This document shows positions 55,964 to 64,000 of a DNA stretch of 64,000 nucleotides, piece after piece. The stretch covers positions 582,826,471 through 582,890,470 of the forward strand of contig NC_053390.1 in the NCBI RefSeq assembly GCF_905171765.1. The letters are read 5' to 3'. The notes under the pieces were generated by a model. The model was not told the origin of the DNA. It did not search any database and was given only the letters and a program-made list of their open reading frames with translations. The position numbers and the translations under genes are program-made. The DNA comes from Bufo bufo. Taxonomy: Eukaryota > Chordata > Amphibia > Anura > Bufonidae. Position 1 is the first letter of the stretch; every line of letters begins with the position of its first letter.

Positions 55964-56657
55964 TGTAACGGTCGCGTACACACACATACAGGGGGAAGGG
56001 AAGTGACCACTGTGCTCCACCTTACCCCTGGCCCTGCCTACTTGCCTCGCGAGTCCTAATGACAGGGGACAACTGGACGGCAATCCCTAGCTTGGAATAA
56101 GTGCAGGGATGACAGACAGACAAGCAACAGAACGTGAACGGACCGAGTCAATACCAGGAAAGCTACAAAGTACAAATGGAGCAAGCAAAGAATTGTCAGG
56201 AGAAGCCGGGGTCATAAATACCAGGAGAGTTTTGAAGTACCAAAAGAGTCAGCAGAGGATCGTCAGGAGGAGGCCGGGGTCAGAATACCAGGAGAGCAGC
56301 AAAGTACACAAGGAGCAGGCAGAGGATCGTCAGGAATTCAGCAGGAGGTAAGTACGCCAGGAAAGACAAAGTCACAGGTGGAACCTAAATTAACAGGCAA
56401 CCTGTGGCCAGCAGGCTGCCTGTATTTATAGTGGGGAGTGAGGGTCATGTGACGTGGCCAGCGTCACATGACCGACAGACCAACCAGTCGAGCACCGAGT
56501 GATCAGCTCGGCACTCAAGGCAGACTTAGGAGCAGGGGGCCTCCCCGCTAGAAAAGTCGCCCTGGGAACAAGGTCAAACACAGATCCTCGGTCCCGAAGC
56601 TAAGCAGCAGGTCTGCGGCTAATTGGAGACCGAGTGCACCTTCGGAACCCCGTTACA
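55964..56657 (-). repeat. Gypsy 5' LTR
   Basis: Plus-strand ends TGTAACGGTCGCG and CCCCGTTACA, complementary at the extreme ends (TGTAACGG / CCGTTACA). 694 bp, complete, matching the 3' LTR. Contains repeated AGCAGAGGATCG / CCAGGAGAG units. Confidence 0.95.
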
Positions 56658-57252
56658 AAAACCCCTGTTAATGTCTGTATCAAATAGCACTTGCATCCTA
56701 ATAAGAACCGTTTGATGGAATTACAGAGCTGTATAATGGCAATTTGGATCCACAGTCAGTGCTGCAAGGTGTCATAAGAATGTTCCTATTACCCAGGCTG
56801 TCACCTCCCCGACTGAACCCTGTTCAACAGAAATGCTGTGGAATGATTTCTCCCTACTTGTTCCCTACACCTTGATTAATCTTTTCCTGCACTTGTAAAT
56901 CATTTTTTTAGCATAATAAAGTTTTTTCTAACACTGTCCCTAGCGCCTGCAGATGTCCCTCTCTGCGCTAAATACACTGATAAATGGCAGAATCTAAGAT
57001 GGCTGCCGCTATTTATAGGGCTGTGACATCACAGGGCTGGTTGGCTGCTGATTGGCAGCACGCATGGCATTATGGGTGTTCCCACCTTCCCAGAGTTCCT
57101 TTCTTTATGTCCTCACATGTGCAGCAGCCATTTTAGGAAAAAATACGATTCGTTACCACGAAGCGCGAGGAAATTCGCATTTGGTACAAATCAAATTTTT
57201 CTTGAAATTCGGAACGAATTCCTCTTCGTCAGCTTTGATTCACTCATCTCTA
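56658..57252. mobile_element. hAT D right end
   Basis: The host hAT resumes after the Gypsy. It matches 38.4-38.94 kb (GTCCCTAGCGCCT, GATGGCTGCC, CTGATTGGC) and ends TTTGATTCACTCATCTCTA. No gene. Confidence 0.8.
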
Positions 57253-57638
57253 ATAATATTGTCTGTTTTGGGGCAGGATGAAATTACTTTGCAGCAAGCT
57301 GCTGACGAGCTGGTGCAAAGGATGGAAGTGGTAGTGGCCCTGATGAAGTGCTGTTGTGTTGTGTCATGGCGCCGTCACTCATCCCCTTTCTTGGCAGGAA
57401 CAAGTTGTAAGAGTCCACTCCTAACAAGAGGGGAAGAATGGGATGATAAGTTCCATTCCTGTTACCAAACACTGCAAACTGTACCCCATCTGCTAGTGAA
57501 CCAGGTGTATAGCATGACATTACATTAAATTAACATTATAAACTATTGCAGCTACAATAGTAGTACCCCATGTCTGGGACACTAAAACTTTTCTGTACCA
57601 TTTTAAACCACTTTCTTTTTAGATGTATGAGGGCTTGT

Positions 57639-58780
57639 TTAACCCTTAGGATACTGAAGATTTTTTCGTTTTTGCATTTTCATTTTTCTTCCCTACCTTC
57701 CTTGAGCCACAACTATTTTATTTTTCCATTCACATATATGTATGAGGGCTTATTTTTTGCGGGACAAGTTGTACTTTCTACCATTTAGTATGGCATACAA
57801 TGTAAAGGGAAATGGCAAAAAAATTCCAAATTGGGTGGAATTGGAAACAAAAATGCAATTCATCCACCATTTTGCAGGTTATGTTGACACGACATTCCCT
57901 GTGCCCTTCATTCTATGGGTCAGTACGATTACAACAATACCACACATGTATAGTGTAAAAATAAATCACCATATTCTGACCCCCATAACTTTTTTATAGC
58001 TATATCTACTGTGTGGGCTCATTTTTTGCAGGACAATCTGCAGTTTTTATTGCTGCTATTTTGGAGTGTATTTGAATTTTGAATCACATTTTATTAGATT
58101 TATTTAGGTAAGAGGAAGTGGCAAGTTATAAACGGCAAGTTATTTTTTTAAATTTTTTTATATATTTTTTATTTTTTTTATTATTTTAATTATTTAAGCT
58201 CATATTTGAGCCTAAAAAAAATCATATTTTTTTTTTTATTCTGAACAAGCATGGATTTTTTAGATCCATTCTTTGTACATAATTGCTAATTTCTTATATT
58301 GGCCTGCCACCTGCTGGCCAAAATAAGATTTGCAGATCAATGCCCTGGGTCTCTTCAGAGAGACCCAGCGCACTAAAATCAATTACCGGCATCCTCATTG
58401 GCCGCTGAGGATGCCTGTAAGAAGCCCAGAAGCGCAAACTCACTTGATCACTGCATTTAAAGGCTTTAATTACTGCAAATGGTCTGTAGGAAGGGTACAG
58501 AGGGGTGTTAACCAGTTGGGGGGGTGTAGCTACACAGTCTGAAACTGGCAGCACTGATTGGCTAGAGTGAGTCTGTGCAGGTACGCACCCCCAACTGGTT
58601 ACCATCCCTCTGTTCCCTTACTGCAGACTGATAGCAATTCTTTCATTACTTCTAGTAGAGGTAATAAAGGAATCGCACAACATAAGATTATTTAAAAAAA
58701 AAAAATTCTCCTCCTCCCCTTTTAAGCACTTGAACGCAATGAGAGCAGTAGCAAAGACAGCGTATGTCAGACACTTATAC
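57639..58780. mobile_element. piggyBac-type non-autonomous element
   Basis: It starts TTAACCCTTAGGATACTG at 57639, matching the TTAA plus CCCTT-type terminus of piggyBac elements. The interior is AT-rich with ATGTATGAGGGCTTATTTTTTGC repeated before and inside it. A right TTAA could not be fixed; 58780 is approximate. No transposase. Confidence 0.6.
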
Positions 58781-59159
58781 GGGTACATGTATGGTTGACA
58801 ATGTTAAGCAGCCTGTTTAAAAACACACTGCACTTTTCAAGCATTGTCCACCATGCAACAAAAAAAAAACTTCTCGTCTGCTACTGGGCAAAAACCATTT
58901 GTCCTATGCTAAATCGAGAGTGCGAATTACAAATCCGAAGTCAGAATTGTTGTAACACGTCACGAAATGTTGCTATGCATAGGTATGTCTAAATTAATTA
59001 AGCACTTGGAAAGCATTGAATAATTTTGAATAGAACAAGTTTTACTCTAACAATTACCTGATCTACATCAAAGTTTGCCTATGAAAATGTAATGGAATAA
59101 CAAAATTTCAAAAAGTCTAGTTTTTCAGTTTAAAAGTCTTACTTACTTACTTAGCAAGT

Positions 59160-59425
59160 ACTATAAGTGCTTCAGGCATCTGCTTTTGCGTTTGTGAACG
59201 ATCATATTTTCCCGTTGCAAAAGCCAGCATTGGCCCCCCATCATGTTGGGATTCCAGCGGCCTTGTTACCTGTTCTCCATTGTAGAAATATCTTTATGGA
59301 ACCACTCTCCATGTTCGTCACTTACGTGTCCCAAATTGGGTGGGAAAAAGTCAAGATGGGAATGTAAGAAATGCACTTTCAATGACCTTCGGCAGCCAAG
59401 TTGTTCATATGCTAAAATAAAGTTA
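59160..59425 (-). pseudogene. Fragment of a repetitive protein family (HGE-FHKDIS motif)
   Basis: Minus strand, one frame: LAYEQLGCRRSLKVHFLHSH, then LDFFPPNLGHVSDEHGEWFH, KDISTMENR, a stop (TAA in place of the usual Tyr), QGRWNPNM. I recognise this as the C-terminus of a widespread, unnamed, probably transposon-borne protein family with an HFLHSHLDFFP...DEHGERFHxDI signature. One stop, no start. Sequence before it (TTTATTTTAG on the minus strand) resembles an old splice acceptor. Function unknown. Confidence 0.6.
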
Positions 59426-60169
59426 CGTTAAAACCAAGCACACCATTGTTTTTCTTGTGAAATTCCCTATAAGTTTGATGTGTCACATGACCCTCTTCCT
59501 ATTGAAAAAACAAAAGTTGGATTCAAAATGGCCAACTTCAAAATGGCTGCCATGGTCACCACCCATCTTGAAAAGTTTCTCCCCTCACATATACTAATGT
59601 GCCACAAACAGGAAGTTAATATCACCAACCATTCCCATTTTATTAACCACCTCAGCCCCTATGGCTTAAACACCCTGAAAGACCAGGCCACTTTTTACAC
59701 TTCTGACCTACACTACTTACACCGTTTATTGCTCGGTCATGCAACTTACCACCCAAATGAATTTTACCTCCTTTTCTTCTCACTAATAGAGCTTTCATTT
59801 GGTGGTATTTCATTGCTGCTGACATTTTAACTTTTTTTGTTATTAATCGAAATTTAGCGATTTTTTTGCAAAAAAATGACATTTTTCACTTTCAGTTGTA
59901 AAATTTTGCAAAAAAAACATCCATATATAAATTTTGCTCTAAATTTATTGTTCTACATGTCTTTGATAAAAAAAAAATGTTTGGGTAAAAAAAAAAATGG
60001 TTTGGGTAAAAGTTATAGCGTTTACAAACTATGGTACAAAAATGTGAATTTCCGCTTTTTGAAGCAGCTCTGACTTTCTGAGCACCTGTCATGTTTCCCG
60101 AGCTTTCTACAATGGCCAGACAGTACAAACACCCCACAAATGACCCCATTTCGGAAAGTAGACACCCCA

Positions 60170-62640
60170 AGGTATTCACTGATGGGCATAGTGAGTTCAT
60201 AGAACTTTTTATTTTTTGTCACAAGTTAGCGGAAAATGATGATTTTTTTTAATTTATTTTTTCTTACAAAGTCTCATATTCCACTAACTTGTTACAAAAA
60301 ATAAAAAGTTCTATGAACTCACTATGCCCATCAGCGAATACCTTGGGGTGTCTTCTTTCCAAAATGGGGTCACTTGTGGGGTAGCTATACTGCCCTGGCA
60401 TTCTAGGGGCCCAAATGTGTGGTAAGGAGTTTGAAATCAAATTCTCTAATAAATGGCCGGTGAAATCCGAAAGGTGCTCTTTGGAATGTGGGCCCCTTTG
60501 CCCACCTAGGCTGCAAAAAAGTGTCACACATGTGGTATCTCCGTATTCAGGAGAAGTTGGGGAATGTTTTTTGGGGTGTCATTTTACATATACCCATGCT
60601 GGGTGAGATAAATATCTTGGTCAAATGCCAACTTTGTATAAAAAAATGGGAAAAGTTGTCTTTTGCCAAGATATTTCTCTCACCCAGCATGGGTATATGT
60701 AAAATGACACCCCAAAACACATTCCCCAACTTCTCCTGAATACGGAGATACCACATGTGTGACACTTTTTTGCAGCCTAGGTGGGCAAAGGGGCCCATAT
60801 TCCAAAGAGCACCTTTCGGATTTCACTGGTCATTTTTACAGAATTTGATTTCAAACTCCTTACCACACATTTGGGCCCCTAGAATGCCAGGGCAGTATAA
60901 CTACCCCTCAAGTGACCCCATTTTGGAAAGAAGACACCCCAAGGTATTCGCTGATGGGCATAGTGAGTTCATGGAAGTTTTTATTTTTTGTCACAAGTTA
61001 GTGGAATATGAGACTTTGTAAGAAAAAAAATAAAAAATCATCATTTTCCACTAACTTGTGACAAAAAATAAAAAATTCTAGGAACTCGCCATGCCCCTCA
61101 CGGAATACCTTGGGGTGTCTTCTTTCCAAAATGGGGTCACTTGTGGGGTAGTTATACTTCCTTGGCATTCTAGGGGCCCAAATGTGTGGTAAGGAGTTTG
61201 AAATCAAATTCTGTAAAAAATGGCCAGTGAAATCCGAAAGGTGCTCGATGGAATGTGGGCCCCTTTGCCCACCTAGGCTGCAAAAAAGTGTCACACATCT
61301 GGTATCTCCGTATTCAGGAGAAGTTGGGGAATGTGTTTTGGGGTGTCATTTTACATATACCCATGCTGGGTGAGATAAATATCTTGGTCAAATGCCAACT
61401 TTGTATAAAGAAAATGGGAAAAGTTGTCTTTTGCCAAGATATTTCTCTCACCCAGCATGGGTATATGTAAAATGACACCCCAAAACACATTCCCCAACTT
61501 CTCCTGAATACGGAGATACCAGATGTGTGACACTTTTTTGCAGCCTAGGTGGGCAAAGGGGCCCATATTCCAAATAGCACCTTTCGGATTTCACTGGTCA
61601 TTTTTTACAGAATTTGATTTCAAACTCCTTACCACACATTTGGGCCCCTAGAATGCTAGGGCAGTATAACTACCCCACAAGTGACCCCATTTTGGAAAGA
61701 AGACATCCCAAGGTATTCGCTGATGGGCATAGTGAGTTCATAGAAGTTTTTATTTTTTGTCACAAGTTAGTGGAATATGAGACTTTGTAAGAAAAAAATT
61801 AAATAAAAAAAATCATAATTTTCCACTGACTTGTGACAAAAAAAAAAATTCTAGGAACTCGCCATGCCCCTCACAGAATACCTTGGGGTGTCTTCTTTCC
61901 AAAATGGGGTCACTTGTGGGGTAGTTATACTGCCCTGGCATTCTAGGGGCCCAAATGTGTGGTAAGTAGGTAAATGACCTGTGAAATCCGAAAGGTGCTC
62001 TTTGGAATGTGGGCCCCTTTGCCCACCTAGGCTGCAAAAAAGTGTCACACATGTGGTATCTCCGTATTCAGGAGAAGTTGGGGAATGTTTTTTGGGGTGT
62101 CATTTTACATATACCCATGCTGGGTGAGAGAAATATCTTGGCAAAAGACAACTTTTCCAATTTTTTTATACAAAGTTGGCATTTGACCAAGATATTTATC
62201 TCACCCAGCATGGCTATATGTAAAATGACACCCCAAAACACATTCCCCAACTTCTCCTGAATACGGAGATACCACATGTGTGACACTTTTTTGCAGCCTA
62301 GGTGGGCAAAGGGGCCCAAATTCCTTTTAGGAGGGCATTTTTAGACATTTGGATACCAGACTTCTTCTCACGCTTTGGGGCCCCTAAAATGCCAGGGCAG
62401 TATAAATACCCCACGTGACCCCATTTTGGAAAGAAGACACCCCAAGGTATTCAATGAGGGGCATGGCGAGTTCATAGAAAAAAAAAAAATTGGCACAAGT
62501 TAGCGGAAATTGATTTTTTTGATTTTTTTTCTCACAAAGTCTCCCTTTCCGCTAACTTGGGACAAAAATTTCAATCTTTCATGGACTCAATATGCCCCTC
62601 AGCGAATACCTTGGGGTGTCTTCTTTCCAAAATGGTGTTG
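60170..62640. repeat. ~770-bp repeats, each an internal palindrome
   Basis: CCTTGGGGTGTCTTCTTTCC occurs on the plus strand at 60341, 61108, 61881 and 62609 (spacings 767, 773, 728). Its reverse complement occurs between these, near 60935, 61700 and 62440. Each period therefore consists of two opposed half-units (about 300-400 bp), meeting at ATAAATATCTTGG/CCAAGATATTT and at TTTTTTGTCACAAGTTAG. Strong potential for cruciforms. Small frames are repeated translations. Confidence 0.92.
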
Positions 62641-63526
62641 TTTGTGGGGTGTTTGTACTGCCCGGGCATTTGAGGGTCTCCGCAATCATTACATGTATGC
62701 CCAGCATTAGGAGTTTCTGCTATTCTCCTTATATTGAGCATACGGGTAATGAGATTTTTTTTTCCGTTCAGCCTCTGGGCTGAAAGAAAAAAAATAAACG
62801 GCACAGATTTCTTCATTCGCATCGATCAATGTGGATGAAAAAATCTCTGCCAAAAAAAGAAAAAGGAGGGGAAGGCGTCTGCCAGGACATAGGAGCTCCG
62901 CCCAACATCCATACCCACTTAGCTCGTATGCCCTGGCAAACCAGATTTCTCTATTCACATCAATCGATGTGGATGAATAAATCATTGCCGGGATTTTTTT
63001 TATTTTTATATATACAAAGTGTTTGCCAAAGTATATGAACACCGCCACCTCCTCAGCTCATATGCCTCGGCAAACGTATCTTTTACTGCAGAGGAGAAAT
63101 CTCGTCTTGCAGAGCCGCATACACCGACTTGCGTGTAATCTGACAGCAGCGCAATGCTTCTGTCAGAATGCACATCAGTGCTGCAGCTAGTCGATCGGTT
63201 GGTCCTTCTGGAAGGTAAAAAAAACAAAACAAAAAAGAAAAAACCAGGCCGCAACGCAATAAATTTATTAACTTTAGAACAGAACATATTAACTTTTTTT
63301 TAACTTTTTTAACTTTACTTACCGGTAATTTTTTTTTTGTTTCGTTTTTTTTACCTTTATAGAACAAACCTCTCCTTCCCCATGGGACAATGTGCAAAGC
63401 GCAAATCGCCCAAAGATGTGGCGAAGTACGTTATGCACTTTATCCCAGGTGAAAGGAGAGGTTTGCAGCAGCTGTGAGTGAATAGGCCCTAATAGCCCTG
63501 TGTGCCTGTCCTGGTGAGATGTGATC

Positions 63527-64000
63527 CCTATGCTAGGTGTACCTGTGTGTGGTACTTCCGGAAACACTCTCCTAAGCATAGGGCAGGGTGGTCAGGACAG
63601 TCAGGACAGAAATAGCGGGTGTCACGCCTTATTCCACTCCTGCTACAGACACAACATTTTTTTCGAGGTGGCGGTTGGGTTGAGGTACCAGCAACGACAC
63701 TGGGGAAATGTCGCTCGTGTAGACGGCTAACTACACTGGTGGATGGGGCCACAGAACCTTCTGGATACAGGAGGTTCTCGATGATCTCTTCCTTGAATTT
63801 GAGGAAGGATCATGTTCTCCCAGCCTTACTGTAGAGAACAAAACTATTATACAGCGCCAATTTAATTAAATATACAGACACCTTCTTATACCAGCGTCTG
63901 GTTCTGCGGGAAACTAAATAGGGAGCCAACATCTGGTCATTGAAGTCCACCCCTCCCATGAGCGCATTATAGTCGTGGACTGAGAGGGGCTTTTCAATGA
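63527..64000 (-). pseudogene. piggyBac transposase, C-terminal part
   Basis: Minus strand, running in from beyond 64000. It reads PLSVHDYNALMGGVDFNDQM with the third catalytic Asp (GGVDFNDQ), RRTRRWYKKVSVYLIKLALY, then a stop TGA near 63811 in AGRT-stop-SFLKFKEE, then the Cys-rich C-terminal domain (CCVCSRSGIRRDTRYFCPDC ... CLGECFRKYH) and ends at the TAG near 63529. The domain binds the element ends. The stop shows a dead copy unless it is a sequence error. The rest is outside the window. Confidence 0.9.

Larger units (their letters stand above)
46441..56657 (-). mobile_element. Gypsy chromovirus (minus strand), dead, with two nested insertions
   Basis: LTRs at 46441-47088 (3') and 55964-56657 (5') bracket gag, zinc knuckle, protease, reverse transcriptase, RNase H, integrase and chromodomain, in that order on the minus strand. 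Flanks ATAAC and AAAAC differ by one base. It is interrupted by a hAT (51158-54907) between the protease and the pre-RT region, and by a solo LTR (49607-50595) inside RT. There are multiple stops and frameshifts. Only 28 bp lie between the 5' LTR and gag, and no TGG-starting primer-binding site is visible there. Confidence 0.95.
40325..57252. mobile_element. Composite hAT D remnant holding nested elements
   Basis: Tandem arrays of two kinds (ATTCGGTCCATACCGCAAAA-type, and CACTGAGCGGCAAATATATT-type) run from about 40325, and the element ends at 57252 with TTTGATTCACTCATCTCTA, a hAT-like terminus shared with 38942. No left terminus and no transposase found. It is interrupted by an LTR (40507-41511), PLE2 (43200-46265) and a Gypsy element (46441-56657). 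Array sequence on both sides of PLE2 supports one original host element; continuity across the other insertions is inferred. Confidence 0.6.
59643..64000 (-). mobile_element. piggyBac-type element, truncated by the window end
   Basis: Left end TTAACCACCTCAGCCCC at 59643, in keeping with a piggyBac TTAA terminus. The long non-coding part contains opposed 770-bp repeats (60.1-62.6 kb) and TCGATGTGGATGA motifs near 62.83 and 62.97 kb. The minus strand carries a piggyBac transposase C-terminus from 63527. That all of this is one element is inferred. Confidence 0.65.

Noticed and set aside
60415..62319. Repeated 60-90-codon frames (MGPFAHLGCKK type)
   Set aside because: All lie within the opposed 770-bp repeats and appear on both strands.
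1..64000. CRISPR array, tRNA or rRNA genes, or a bacterial-type defence system
   Set aside because: No direct-repeat/spacer pattern, cloverleaf or rRNA wording found; the sequence is vertebrate repeat DNA. The tandem arrays have no unique spacers of constant length.

Overview
The window reads as intergenic DNA from a large, transposon-rich vertebrate genome, most likely a frog or toad. No intact host gene is visible. The evidence for an amphibian-like vertebrate is a spliced-type (intronless) copy of non-muscle myosin heavy chain and NASP coding sequence, plus a mix of ZBED-type hAT elements, Tc1/mariner, Penelope-like elements, chromodomain Gypsy, SCAN-like Gypsy and piggyBac elements, many with the CGAA-rich termini I associate with anuran hATs. 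Species cannot be fixed from the sequence.

Layout. 1-1.17 kb: end of a piggyBac-type element (TTAA). 1.70-9.55 kb: hAT copy A with a perfect 8-bp target duplication, a dead transposase on the minus strand and a nested Tc1 element (7.1-8.7 kb). 9.65-9.88 kb: fragment of a second Tc1 transposase. 9.88-16.9 kb: a second hAT family (C), rearranged, with an LTR-like insertion. 16.9-18.8 kb: mostly featureless, with three short repeats. 18.8-21.1 kb: scrambled LTR-retrotransposon remains. 21.1-27.4 kb: hAT copy B (same family as A, opposite strand), with a solo LTR. 27.4-36.2 kb: a MYH9-like/NASP-like chimeric processed pseudogene, split by a 7.6-kb Penelope-like element (PLE1, 12-bp duplication). 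36.2-36.9 kb: hAT-type MITE. 37-40.3 kb: LTR, hAT remnant and two Harbinger-type MITEs. 40.3-57.25 kb: remnant of a further hAT (D) filled by an LTR, a second Penelope-like element (PLE2) and a 10.2-kb Gypsy chromovirus, which itself holds a 3.75-kb hAT and a solo LTR. 57.6-58.8 kb and 59.64 kb to the end: piggyBac-type elements, the last with a transposase C-terminus running off the window.

The most informative parts are: (1) four hammerhead-ribozyme motifs, one on each inverted arm of both Penelope-like elements, with the conserved core and matching stems visible; (2) the in-frame MYH9-NASP chimera, in which the NASP segment appears permuted; (3) a 770-bp repeat made of opposed copies in the piggyBac element; and (4) exact target-site duplications that give a relative insertion order. 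The mobile elements do not act together as a pathway; the architecture records successive nested insertions. Family assignments rest on motif recognition by eye, without database search.
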